Assembly (NCBI GenBank): GCA_016630955.3
Contig: CM049995.1
Span: 310,001 to 374,000 of the forward strand
Direction of reading: 5' to 3'
Origin: Didymella arachidicola
Lineage: Eukaryota > Ascomycota > Dothideomycetes > Pleosporales > Didymellaceae
DNA length: 64,000 nucleotides
The notes under the pieces are model-generated. The model had not been told where the DNA came from. It saw only the letters and a list, made by a program, of their open reading frames with translations, and made no database searches. Both the position numbers and the translations under genes were made by a program. Positions 34,626 to 46,416 of this stretch are shown here, one piece after another; within the stretch, counting starts at the first letter, position 1; the number at the start of each line of letters is the position of its first letter.

Positions 34626-35802
34626 GCAATTACGCATTCCTGAGGACTACCATGTGAGACTCTTAGCACGAGCAACCATCCGAACAAGTACCGTTACCGA
34701 CTGGACGGTTGGCTCTCTGCAGGGCGACCTGACCCCTTGAAGTCGTACAGAGACTGTCATTCCTCCATCATCGATCAAGCTCGCCCTCGCTGTACAACCC
34801 ACCAGCCAACATCCCCGCTTGTCATCACTTCACAAATCAGGCGTCCGCTTTTACACTTTCATGACAGCATATGACTTTTAACATCCGGCGTTTGGGAACT
34901 TTGCATCTGTGATACCAGACATTTTGTCACCTACACAGGCCTCGGCCTCTTTTCTTTTCCGTTTCGCCAGTTGCGAACCATATCGTTACAGGTGGGCTAG
35001 AGGTCACACCGCGGGTTGGAATTGTTGTACGCAGCAAGTAAGGGGATCATGTAGCTAGGTAGCAGATACACTGGGAGCAGACGCTCAATTGCAGGCGAAC
35101 AGAATGAATATCACTGCACCATCACTACTCTGTTGCACTCTTGCCTAGCCTTGTGAACCTGTAACCTGGCAGCATACCCAGCCTTCCCAAGATCCTCGGT
35201 CAATCTTCTGGGGGCAACGTTCACCGCCAGTCCCACCGTGTACCCCTTAGATCTCGAACCTAATCGCCAAACCATAATGTTCCCGCAATTGCGTGCCGGC
35301 CCACATCGCTCCCATGGAAAGTATTGGGAAGCTAAATGTCCGAAGTGGAGCAATTACTCCGCAGTCAGTCACCGCATATGCTCGATCTCGCAACCAGGAC
35401 CAACCCACGGTGTCGTGCAGTCGTGATACACATGGCTTGGGACTTTGTGGGGTGGCGGCGTGGTCACTAAGCGAGAGAAGCATGGAAAGGCCAGTCTCAT
35501 GTTAGCTCCACCCTGAAGTGAAAGACGAGCCACAACAAAGCAACTCTGGGTCAACAGCTGTCACCGACCCGCACAGACGCAGCGCAAACCACACCGACTC
35601 CGAGCACGTCTCAGCTTTCGCACAGCGCGACACCATCGCATTGACGCTCCACGCTCCTGAACCGTTCACCACTTTGCGGCTCACCGCTTCGCACCGCTCG
35701 CGCGCAAACCGCGGCCGCCAGTGCGTCTCCACTCTGCTCCAACAAACGCGTCGCAGCGTCCCGCACACGACCTCACCCATCCGCCAGCGCCCACGCCTCA
35801 CC
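34626..35802. other. 1.2 kb intergenic region
   Basis: Downstream of the membrane-protein gene and upstream of the APQ12-family gene. The last 300 bp before 35803 are C-rich and look like promoter or 5' leader. No other gene is supportable. Confidence 0.45.
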
Positions 35803-36322
35803 ATGGAATTTGTACAAGGTGCGTCGCCATGCCGACCAGCCTTGCGCAGCCAACTCACGAGATACAGACTACGTAACGCTGCTGCCGCGGCTTCTCCCTC
35901 CGTCCATCGCCAGCCCGCTGCTCACCTTGGTCACCACCTTATTCGGCATCTCTCGCACGCTGCAAACTCACCTCACGCCCTTGTTCACACGGCTCGTGAC
36001 GCAACCTGATGTGGCGTCGATCCTCGTCGTCGTCGCCGCGCTGTTCATCAGCTTCAAGATCCTGGACATGATGTACCGCGCGGTGTTATTCTGGGTCAAT
36101 CTAGTGATCCGGCTGGTGCTGTGGGGCGGTGTTGGATTGGTCGGCTTGTGGATTTATAATAGGGGCGTAGATGGATTTGTGCAAGACGTACAGGATCTGG
36201 CGCAGAGGTGGGCAGGCGAGTATGAGAAGTACAGTGGAGAGGTCAAGAGGTACCAGCAGGATCAGGAGGCGCAAATTAGGTTGCAGGCGAAGCAACAGGG
36301 CGGTCGTAGGGGGTGGCGGTAG
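35803..36322 (+). CDS. APQ12-family nuclear pore assembly and biogenesis protein
   Basis: Two exons, 35803-35818 (16 nt, MEFVQ plus one base) and 35868-36322, with a 49-nt intron, giving 156 aa. The family protein sits in the nuclear envelope and endoplasmic reticulum membrane and affects nuclear pore biogenesis and membrane lipid balance. Two hydrophobic stretches are visible: SILVVVAALFISFKILDMM and AVLFWVNLVIRLVLWGGVGLV. They are separated by a short turn. A charged amphipathic C-terminal helix follows (EYEKYSGEVKRYQQDQ) and ends in a basic tail. The ATG at 35803 has the good context CACCATGG, and the tiny first exon is needed to give an in-frame start. Family assignment is by topology and the segment RAVLFWVNLVIRL. 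Confidence 0.78.
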
Positions 36323-36860
36323 GTGGTGAGGAGGAATATGGTGTTGAATAAGAAGTGGAGAGATGGAATATGATGAAGACAATGATTCATGGATTATGAC
36401 TGTAGAGTGGGATAGGCGTTGTGTTGCATTATAGCGGCGTATAGGCATTCCTAAAAGTTGGGGTCAGCTGGCATTCAGCGTAAAATGGACAAGATCGGTC
36501 TCCAGCACGTTGTGCACTATCCAAACGGTATCACGAGCGTTGGACTAACAGTCGAACGAACTGCCACAAGCATTGCGATCTCATCTAGACAACTAGGATG
36601 TAACCTTAGGCCGGTAGTGGCTATGTACTGTTTGTATCGTTCCTCTGCCGCCTTGACTGAGGTGCCCAGGTGGTTTTCTCCATGTGTGTCACCGGTAAGT
36701 GAATTTGTTTGCACGACTACTCAATACAGCAGGACCTCAGGGTCCCTACACTAGCGCATACGGTACAGGCTTCACACCACGTTGGACTAGAACAAACACG
36801 CTCACCCCGCAGTAGACCGACACACCGTGATCCCTTACAACAGGCCTTAGCCAAGCAACC
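36323..36860. other. intergenic, no gene seen
   Basis: About 540 bp between the APQ12-family gene and the F-box pseudogene. No supportable feature. Confidence 0.4.
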
Positions 36861-37674
36861 ATGTCGATCTCGTTCGAGGATGCATCGTCCGCAAGCAAAA
36901 TGTAGCAAAACGCTGCTCCTGGAGGCAATCGACAAGCCAGTCGGGATCTAATCATCCAGGGACAGATCTCCACTTTGCCACCGGAGCTGCTGCAGTCAGT
37001 CTTCAGATAACTTCCATTCTTCGATCTACTACGTTGTCAGCAATTATGTAGACAGTGGCACGCGTATCAATGACTTCAAGCTGCAACGCAAAACTTTTTC
37101 CAACGCCCGAACCGCCAGACCAGTCGAAGCATTGGATATCAGCGTCTTCATCCGTCGACAGTCGTGGACCCGCGCTCCCGGGCCGTTCACGTTCGGTATG
37201 ACCTTCTGCTATGGATCGCCTGACACGGATCTACACCCATTGCTGCTACAGCCCGCTGAAGACGCCATGGGAAAATATCTTCGTTTTACAGGCACGCCTG
37301 TGGACTTGAGGCATACCATCAAAGGAAAACGGTATGTATGCGATTGGCAGAGCTGCCGCTACACCGAAGTAGACTTTAGACCTACGGGCGAGATAGCTTC
37401 TTGGGAATCGATGCTGCTCTGCGCTCCCGCAGTCCAACAAGTGAAGATCACTACAAGGCGCCCGATAGAGGCTGGCTACAAGCACCATGATCGCCTACTG
37501 AGTGCCGAGAAAGGTACACCTGGAATCACCCTTGGTTAGGTCATCCACTCTATCGAGGAGGAGTTGGAGCTGTCGCGGGATGCGCTGAACCCGAAACCAC
37601 GAAAGATCAAACCACAGAAGAAGGAACTGGAGATCCGGTACGACTCTTTAGGTAGCGTTTCGGCTCGTATCTAA
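36861..37674 (+). pseudogene. F-box protein gene with multiple lesions
   Basis: From the ATG at 36861 the frame reads MSISFEDASSASKM and then meets TAG at 36903-36905. It continues as an F-box, STLPPELLQSVFR, meets TAA at 37008-37010, and resumes with LPFFDLLRCQQLCRQWH. A frame change is needed near 37055-37070. After it the frame is open as INDFKLQRKTFSNA and on to SWESMLLCAPAVQQVKITTR. A further TAG at 37537-37539 interrupts GITLG and VIHSIEEELELSRDAL, and the frame ends at 37674. F-box proteins recruit substrates to SCF ubiquitin ligases. Each of the three stops sits where a Gln codon (CAA or CAG) would fit, consistent with C-to-T change. The gene cannot encode the full product as it stands. 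Confidence 0.75.
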
Positions 37675-37874
37675 TAGGGGTATACCGATACATCACAATA
37701 ATGCTGCTCGCAGGCGACGTTAGTGTTGGAACAAAGCACCGAGTATAAACACTTGTAAGACGGCATTTCTATGCCCTTCGAAGAGCACACGGTATTGTCC
37801 CAAGCTAACTCTGACCGGGCGTTTGAGTCGTAATCTGATATTTTTTTTACTGTAAAATCCCCCTTTGAGACTTG

Positions 37875-38855
37875 TTATGAACGAGTAAAAAACTCAACTT
37901 CTTCGCTACTTCCGGAAAGAGATTCAACTGTGATTACACACTTCCTTTTGCTCAAGGCGTCATATACAGGCTTAAAAACTTTCAACTGCTCAGCCAGCTG
38001 GGTGTCGATGTCCCAATGGGGACCGCGTGGTGGAACTAGAAATTTACCAAGGATAAGCTTGATTGGTATTGGCTCTGGAAATTCATAGTTCACCAGATCC
38101 TGACAGGACCGCACGACATCCTTCTCGGAGTATTCGTTGGGGTACCACTCGATGTCCAGGCTTTTGATGCAGTCCGCAGGCTTCAGGGTACTTCTCAACG
38201 GGTTGGCAGCTAGGAATTTGTGGATGTGTCCAGCACTGACTGTGACGTGGAGTTTTGTGCCGAAAGCTTTCTTGTAGATGCTAAGGGCCAGTTCTTCGGC
38301 GACGATCTGGCCTACATGATCTGGCTGCACGTATCGCGGAGCGCAGAATTCAGGCATCCTGTAGCTCCAGGCATACTCGCGGATGGAGCGCTTCGTTTGA
38401 CGTACAATGTCTTCGTCATCCCAAAGGTAGGTGTATACATGGTCCCGAAGCTCTCTAGGCAGGGCATGCAGAAATGCACTTGTGAAGTTCTTCGAAATGG
38501 TTTGCGTATACTTTGTGTATGCATCTTCCTCAGCCCTAACTGCAGTCAGCAGATGTACGTGAAATGCGATGGGGATGTATACGCTCGGGCTTCCATCAAT
38601 GCGGCCTTGCAGTCATCATATTCCCGCTTTAGTCTTTGGAGTCTTGAACATGTCAGCAGATGCCACTGAACCTTGTTTATCGTTGCTCACTTGGTATCTA
38701 ACTCTTCTGCATGGCGTTTCGCATCTTTTGTTGCTTCTCTTGCTGCGTCGGCAATGCTCCGGGCTCTGGCGATTGCATCAGCATCGAGACTTTGCCTTGG
38801 TGTGAGAACTTTACTGCTGGAGCGCGATCAGCGCATCATCTGTGTACAAGGCCAT
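37875..38855 (-). pseudogene. LPRELRDHVY-type fungal protein gene, 5' frameshift
   Basis: Exons run 38691-38855, 38583-38642 and 37875-38535, with 48- and 47-nt introns (GTGAGC...TTCAAG and GTATAC...AGTTAG). The product has an N-terminal Ala-rich coiled coil (DADAIARARSIADAAREATK, KLQRLKREYDDCKAALMEAR). This is followed by FLHALPRELRDHVYTYLWDD and RMPEFCAPRYVQPDHVG, a pattern common in expanded families of small uncharacterised Dothideomycete proteins. The ATG at 38855 gives MALYTDDALIALQQ and then a stop. The coiled-coil frame is offset by one base at about 38810-38818 and has no ATG of its own. So the gene is probably disabled by a one-base insertion, unless another start exists. Function is unknown. 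Confidence 0.55.
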
Positions 38856-39418
38856 GTTGAATCAGATGGATCAAATAAAAATCAATCTTAGGATCTAGAT
38901 GCAATCGCAGTGCCGTGGTCAACAGCATGTAAGGACGAGGGCTAGGTCGAGCCCTCGTGGTTGACACTCCCGCGGCTCCACCTTCCCCCACCTTGACGAT
39001 CAGCCGGTCCCTTCCTACACTTCCACTTTGCACAACGACCGACCTCAATAGGCATCGCTCGATGCCAACCAGGCGGACAGTGTTACCTCGACGCAATGAG
39101 ACTCGTAGTAGGGTGGGCTTTCCCCCTCACATAAGCCCTTAAGGTTGGCATTCGACATGGAGCTGCACGCATACGCGCCCACGCTGACGACTCAGAAGGA
39201 TGCTGACAGCTGCACAAGCGACCCATGTTCATGGGTGAGGAGCCATGATATTACGAACAATTTACCCTTGATGGGCATCTTGGCTGCCTGATCTGTCAAT
39301 GCTGACCACCAGGGGCATGTGTAATTCAAACAAGTGCCCTCTTCGACAGCGATTATAAGAATGAAGCAATCACCGACATTAGAGTCAAATCAATCTTCTC
39401 ACAGCCTCCCTACTCAAA
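38856..39418. promoter_or_regulatory. divergent intergenic region upstream of the P450
   Basis: About 560 bp containing the P450 promoter. A TATA-like TTATAAG is at 39353-39359, about 60 nt upstream of the P450 ATG. No further gene is seen. Confidence 0.4.
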
Positions 39419-41128
39419 ATGCCGGTCTCATTAATGATCTTGTGGCTCTTGATTGCGGCCGCGCTGTACTTGCTCAACAGACTGGTCTTGCAACGCGGGA
39501 AGACAAAGCTGCCGCTGCCACCAGGACCGAAGGGCCTGCCACTCGTTGGCAATGTCAAGGACTTACCAGCGCCTGGAAAGCAAGAATATCTTCACTGGCT
39601 CGAGCTCAAGCATGCCTACGGACCGATCAGCTCCGTCACTGTCTTCGGTCAGACCATCGTCATTATCCACGATAGAAACATGGCCATCGAGCTGATGGAT
39701 AAACGCTCAGCGGTACACTCCGGAAGACCAGTCATGCCCTTTGGTAACTCATGTGGCTGGGAAGACACTATGGGCGCTCAACAACTGAACGATCCTTCCT
39801 TCAGAGGACAGCGGAAGCATGCCTTCCAACAAGTCGGAACGAAGAACTCGGTGGCAAAGTACTGGCCTCTGCAAGAGGGCGTAGTGGGTCGCTTCCTATC
39901 GCGTGTCAGCAAAGACAACGGCAAGAACCTGTTGAAACATGTTCAGACGTGGGTATAATACACATCTTGGGCGGGAAATGCTAACATGACAAAGCGAGGC
40001 AGCCGAATTGATCCTCAAAGTGACATATGGATATAATACAGAAGCAAACGGTGCTGATCCTTTGGTCGACCTTGTTGATCAGGTAATGGAGGAGTTTACG
40101 CAGGCTTATGTGCCGGGCAGGTGGGCAGTGGATTCGATACCGGCGCTGAAGTATCTGCCTGAATGGTTTCCAGGCACAGGATGGAAGCAAACCGCAAAAG
40201 ATTGGAACAGAAACATGACCAAGTGCACCAACGTCCCCTTCGAGTACGCTAGATCGCGGAAGGGCAGCAGCGATGACATTTCTTTCGTCTCCAAAGCGCT
40301 TGCCCAGGGCGATGTTGAAAAGGGTGGTCTCAGTCCACAGGATCTCGACTGGATCAAGATGGCAGCTGTGTCGCTCTATACTGGAGGTGAGTCGCACCGA
40401 CCGTCTTGCGTGGACCTCCGCATACTCATATGAAATCAGGTGCTGACACGACTGTGAACACAATGTACTCCTTCTTCCTCGCCATGGCCATGCACCCAAA
40501 TGTCCAAGCCAAAGCACATGCCGAGCTCGACGCCCTCCTCGGTGCCAACCCTACCCGTCTGCCAACATTCACAGATCGTGCCCAATTGCCATACATATCT
40601 CTCATCGTCGAAGAAGCGCAACGATGGCATCCTGTCGCATGCATGGGTCTACCACATCGCACTGACAAAGAAGACACCATTGCCGGCTACCGCATTCCCA
40701 ATAATGCGGTTCTCATGCCTGCTATGTGGTGGTATACGCGCGATCCAGCAGTCTATCACGATGCAGAAACCTTCAAGCCCGAACGGTTTGAGAAGCCTTA
40801 CAACGAGCCCTACGCGTCCAACGTTACATTCGGATTCGGGAGGAGAAAGTGCCCGGGATATCTGTTTGCAGATGCGAGCTTGTTCCTAGTCATGGCGCAG
40901 TCGCTTGCTGTGTTCGATATGAAACCTGGTGTCGATGATGCAGGGAATGAGGTCACGCTCGAACATGGCTTCTCGGCGGGTGTCATAGCCAGACCTACGC
41001 CGTTTGAAGTCCGATTGCTGCCGAGAAGTGCAGCGCATGAGAATGTGATTGAGAGCGCTGTGGAGAAGTATGGATGGGAAGAGAGCGGCGCTAAAGTTAT
41101 TCGAAAGATGATGGAAGAGCAAGCCTAA
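39419..41128 (+). CDS. cytochrome P450 monooxygenase (CYP64-like)
   Basis: Three exons: 39419-39948, 39995-40386 and 40440-41128, with introns of 46 and 53 nt, giving 536 aa. It is a haem-thiolate oxygenase anchored in the endoplasmic reticulum. An N-terminal anchor spans about residues 3-25, followed by the proline hinge LPLPPGPKGLPLVG. The I-helix oxygen-binding motif is GGADTTVN (about residues 307-314, spanning the second intron). ExxR is E366-Q-R369 in VEEAQRW, PERF follows, and the haem loop FGFGRRKCPG has Cys445. All catalytic landmarks are intact. The sequence resembles the group containing O-methylsterigmatocystin oxidoreductase-type P450s, but the substrate cannot be inferred. No biosynthetic backbone gene is nearby. 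Confidence 0.92.
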
Positions 41129-41450
41129 ATTCAGCGAGCGCAGTCATTTCTTGAGGCTTTGTGACTGAGCTAGGTGTCGAATGTCTGCGGCTTGTTAATG
41201 CCTTATGTGGCTTGCTCTTCTACTCTTGCAGCTGCACACACTCGTGGAGCTTACACGTTTGACACGAGCGCTGGGGATGCTTGAGTACGTAAGGCGCAGT
41301 AATAGTGCCACCAGGTCGTATTGATATGGGAAAGATGAAATGAATAGGTTGTAAATGCCTACGGTCCGTTGAGGGACCCTCGAAACGCCGCCCATATGCT
41401 ACACTCATTCAAGTGGCCAACTGTAATCGTATACATGCCAGGCTTCATGG
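41129..41450. other. convergent 3' intergenic region
   Basis: About 320 bp between the converging P450 and GDPD gene stops. It probably holds both 3' untranslated regions. Confidence 0.45.
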
Positions 41451-44400
41451 CTACACCGCATGCGCATTCCCATTGACTTGCACTAAAGGTACTCCTTCAT
41501 TGCCCTCCTTGATGACAGTGATGGGTGATGGGTGGATGGGAAGCGTCGTGCCGTTTGTTCCGTTTGACTTTGCGTTTTCAGGTGCCTGCAACCCTTGTCG
41601 GATACTCAAGACACTGTCGACAATGACGGCATCGATACCTTCTTTTTGCTGCAGCTATTGTACTGTAAACAAATGCACATGATGGAATGAAGGATTCGCT
41701 ACTTACCAGGACATTTTTTGGATCATTGTTGAGCACGCCGTAAGTCATGCACACAAGACCGTTCTCCTTAACCATCCTGATGAATCTCGGACACATGACA
41801 AGCGGGTCTGCTGCGCTTACGATGCCGAATAGGTTCCATCGGCTGGCGAACCGAATAGCCTCCTGCAGACTTGCCGCTCGTTTGTCTCCAACATCAGACG
41901 TTCCAGCATCCGTGAGGAACAGGACAGGAATCGAGGGCTGCTTGAAAGACAGCATAAGACAGATATCGGGGTTGAAGGACGAGAACACAATTCTGCGCTC
42001 GTTGGAGTGATCGTAGACGACTTGCAAGACGGTATCGACAAAGGAATTAAGCTCAACTGCGTACTGGTCCATTTCTTCCTCTTCAGACTCGTGAAGCATA
42101 GGGTACTTCATCTCGATGTTGAAACCGACGGAGGTTGGAATGTCCTTGCTCTTGAACATGCGTTCAAGCGTAGTGAAGTCCGAGCCAATGGAGATACCTC
42201 GGCTATTGCCCTTATATCCTTTCTTGATGTAGTCGCGGGTATACTTCATGCGCTCCTTCAGCTCGTCCTGACGCTCTGTATGGATATTGCGCTGAGACGA
42301 CATGTCCACAGAGTAGGAACGTAGTCTCTTAGTGTTTGGACGATCGTCTGCACCAAGGACGCCATTAGCAGGATTTGCCGTCTCCGGTGACCCTGAACGT
42401 GATGGTCGCGGCTTCTGGCCTTCACCGATGTGGAGGAATTGATCCAACGTAAGTGTGTGCACCGGTGCATCAATGCCTGTTTCGCTCACCAGGAAGTCGT
42501 GATAGATCACCGGTACAAGATCCTTGGTCAGCTGCACGTCGAACTCGACATATTCGGCCCCCAGGTTCGCTGCCGAGATAAAAGACTGAATCGTATTCTC
42601 GCCAAGTTGCAGTGTCCTCTGTTTGTCGGTATTCTTACCGAGACCGCGATGACCAATGACCATGGTAGATGCCATCTTCTTCCAATACGTATGCTCCTCG
42701 GTGATAGACATGTTCGGATGCTCGAAGGGAGTAATGATTAAAAAGTTGAAGTTCACAGTACCGATGACCTGCAGTGTTGACGCTGCTACAATGGGGACCT
42801 TCACGTCCCCTTGCAAGGGAATACGCTTGGAGCCAATGTGCGTTTTGATAGTGGAGAGAAGAGCAACACCGCGTCCAACAATACTGTCCTTCGATCCAGC
42901 ATAGGTTGGACAGATGTCGAATAGTAGCTGGACTCTGCTGACGTCCTTTGTCATGAATGTGATTGGCTCTGTAGCGATGTCCTGAACTGGTAAATCGATA
43001 GGATAAGTCTCACCTGTAGCGCCTGACGCTGAGACAAAGACCGATAGTGCAGTATCGAGTTGAGTAGTGTGTGCATCGGCCATGGGTATGTCGTCAAGGG
43101 CCACAGCTGGAACATTCTTGCGCATGTCCATCGAACCCAGGCTGACCAATATCATGGTCTCATTCGCCAAGTATCGATGTCCGAAACTTTTCACAGGCTC
43201 TGGTACCTTTTGCATGATCTGCCCACCTTCGCGAGCCATGTTCTTTGATGTCTTCTCGTCGAGGGACGATTGAGCGGGTGATCCAGCGCGGGCAATCCTA
43301 GTATCCGCAGCTGCTTGTGGCGGTGAGATTGCAGATGGGCATATATTTGCAAGGTAATGAGCGATCTTCATGTGGCCACGGAGTGCAGCTTGTTCCTTTG
43401 CAGTCCACCCAGAATTGTCGTACCGCTGCAGATCCGCTCCGGCGGTCGCCAGTAGCTCAACGATAGGAAGATGATTATCGACACACGCATTGAACAGCGG
43501 TGTCCATGCAAATGTGTTCTCAGGAACATCCATGTCGATCTTGTTGACACCGGACCCTCCTAACAAAGCCTTCGCACACTCGACGTGGCCGTACTGCGCA
43601 GCAATGTGCAAAGCAGTCTCTCCCTGCTTGTTCTGATAGTTGACATTCACACCAGCATCGACCAATAACTTCACAATCTCGACGAAGTTCGACTTCGTTG
43701 CCAGGGCCAAAGCTTCTCCGGATTGAGAGACAGTCTTTCTTGACGTGATCTTCTCTTCGCTTGAGCCGCGCCAATTTTCAGCTTCAAGGAGAGCCTTGGT
43801 GGTCAGCGGGTGCCCTCCCTTCACACTCAGATGGAGTGGCGCATTGCCCTCGTCATCTTGCCAGTAATGCGCATCGATACCTTGCCTGACGTTGAATTGA
43901 CCCCAGTCCTGCATGTGCTTGATAACAACTTGACAAATGACGACAAAGCCGTAGCCAGCGGCGTAGTGGAGTGGTAGACGTCCGAAAGCATCTCGTGCTT
44001 GCAATGCTCCGCGCTGCTGCGGCTGTAGGTGGTCCAGTAGGTAGATTAGGAGCTTGACAGACTCGTCATTTTCGTTCAACAGTTTCGCAGACTCCTCTTC
44101 GGTTGTTGTGCATGGCCGCGGCTGTCGGTTTGGAGCTGCGGCGGGCACTATGAAGTTGCGCGCATCCAGCAAACCCTGAGGGAGACGAGCTTCCCCATCT
44201 AACGTCTCGCCAGTTTTGGATCGACCGATGCTGATGACTAGACGATGAACGACATTACGCTTGTTGATATCATCCTCCTCGTCCAAAGTCGCGATGTCTT
44301 GCAGAAGCCTCGATATGCATGACGGGGCACGATGCGAGATGGCACGCTGGAGAAAGTTTAAGAGGACTTGTTGGAAACCCGGACTCGTCAGCTCGTTGTT

Positions 44401-45234
44401 GATGGCTGCCTCAGCCAGAAGCCGGCTGACCTCTTCGGTACAATCACGGCGGATGGCATCCTCTACAGCGTCCAGGAAAGCGGAGGGAAGGTTCAGTGAG
44501 CGTCCAGGCACCCGCCCCAATGACGCCGCTGAGTATGTGGAGCCACTGTCATCGAAAGTTTTTATGTCGCCCAGACCAGATAGCCACTCGTTGACCGTCT
44601 TCATGTCCTGATTCAAAGAGAAGTTACGCGTGAACGGTTTGGGGTTCACTCGTGACACCAGGTACCTCTCTTGTGTGCACACAGTCGATATCTTCTTGTC
44701 CAACTTCTTCGTGATCTTGACGAACCCCTTCCGATTGACTTCGCCATACCATTGAAGCTTGCGCAATTGACTGCGCAACTCCAGTAACGCATCTATGAGA
44801 TCTTGTGCCTCGTCCTTATCGATGCCATCTGGCATTTGTGCTACGCGACCATAACGGCTTTGTAGTAGCCGAAGACGGCGGGAATACTCCGCGTACTTGC
44901 GGTTGTAGAATGTATCGACATCTTCAAGGTTACGGTCGAGGGAGAAGAAGAACTCTAAATGTCACGTTAGTGAAGTCCAGTTGCGCCAGTCTACTGTATC
45001 GTGTCCGACAAGCCAAACAGGCAGCCTGGTGAGCAGTGCCTCCGTTCAGAGAGCGGGTATAAACTCGCGGGTTGATTGCTCTTGCAGTGGATACTTACCA
45101 GCAAGATCTGGATCTGAGCCTTGTTTTGAAGCTTCAGCGGCGGTCTTGATAAGCCTCTTCAAGCCTTTATAGTTGATGTAAGAAGATGCCCATTCTGGGA
45201 CCTGATTACGGGGCAAATCGTGTCCAAACTTCAT
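41451..45234 (-). CDS. GDE1: glycerophosphodiester phosphodiesterase with SPX and ankyrin domains (GDE1-like)
   Basis: Three exons: 45099-45234, 41707-44954 and 41451-41654, with introns of 144 and 52 nt, giving 1195 aa (yeast Gde1 is 1223). It hydrolyses glycerophosphocholine to choline and glycerol phosphate, linking phospholipid turnover and phosphate supply. The SPX domain starts MKFGHDLPRNQVPEWASSYI and crosses the first intron into EFFFSLDRNLEDVDTFYNRK. It senses inositol pyrophosphates in relatives. Ankyrin repeats occupy about residues 250-560 (DAFGRLPLHYAAGYGF, NKQGETALHIAAQYGHVECA). The GDPD domain starts at GHRGLGKN (about residue 812) with LGENTIQSFISAANLGAEYV and FDVQLTKDLVPVIYHDF. 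The second intron was chosen because it restores EGIDAVIVDSVLSIRQG, the conserved end of the GDPD barrel. Confidence 0.94.
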
Positions 45235-46416
45235 GTTGCTGGATCGATATTCGTCGCCAAAAGGACCAAGATGCTGAGCACTTGCGCAAGGCCCAACGGC
45301 TTCAGGGATGTAATTGCGCGCAGAGGAGTCGGAAGATGTAGGCGATTGAACCAAACTGGTGAAGATGCGCAAAATTGGCCAAGGTCAGGCAGTTGACGCG
45401 TTGAATGCTGATAACTCAAGGTGTGCACGAGTCGCTCAATCTTATTGGATGAGACAAGGCTCGTGCAGACCGTTCCTGTAACATGGTTAAATGGACTGTC
45501 AAATGTGAAAGCAGTAGCAGCTTTAAGTAAGGGGAAGCACACGAGAGCGTGATCGATCGCTAAGATGTGTGGTGGTTTTGCTTAAGGCGTGCGGCTTCGA
45601 TAAGGATGGTAATTATTGAAGTTGATAGCTGTCGCACGACGAAATCCGAGCGCCGATGACGACAGAAAGCTCTTTGTTATGGGGCAGCCAAGCGGGGCCA
45701 CCCTTATTATATGTTCATCCCTACAATTCACCGCTTAGCATGTCAAAGCTCCAGAGGCTTAAAGACTCTTTCGGTCCGCGTCGGCAGGCCTGTCGCCATG
45801 ACAAGCCGATCCAGGGTTTTGCGTCACAACACGCGCGGGTGGTAGCGGCGAAAACCAGACGAGAAGTTCACCCATCTCGCGTGATAAGCGCAGACTCATG
45901 CAGCGTTTGAGCGCAACAATGGAAGCGGTGACAATCATGCGCACCGCGGAGTCGTCGAGATGCATGGAGGTGTTATGCGAAGCAACTGCGTCAGCACCGA
46001 TGTCTCGCCAGTCGGAGGTCCAGAACGGGCAGTTGCTCACGCGACACCTTCAACCTCCCTAGATTGCGGAAGGGCAACAAGTTTCGTAAAAAGCAGCCAG
46101 TCCTAGTCCTGGTACGGTCACACCGCTCCAGATCCTGACCTATCACGCAGACCCTCTAGTGTGAATGGTGGCTTGAGCTTAGCATCGGCCAGGTAGTGAT
46201 CTCGGTATGCGAGACAATACATGATGCAAAATGATGTGCATAATCAACTGCAATGCGGGGATAGCACGGTAATCTCCCCCACGATTCGGCTTGGCACTCG
46301 CTCGTGCAGATGAATGCTGATTGAGGACCTTAATACTTGTGAACAGCAAGTATTTGCAAGTTTGCGTGTTGTCTCCATTGCTGCTTGATTCAATTGACGG
46401 GTAGCATATTTGCGTC
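45235..46416. promoter_or_regulatory. 1.2 kb upstream region of the GDE1-like gene
   Basis: Lies between the GDE1-like start and the XAP5 stop, both on the minus strand. It should contain the GDE1-like promoter and the XAP5 3' untranslated region. No other gene is supportable. Confidence 0.4.
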
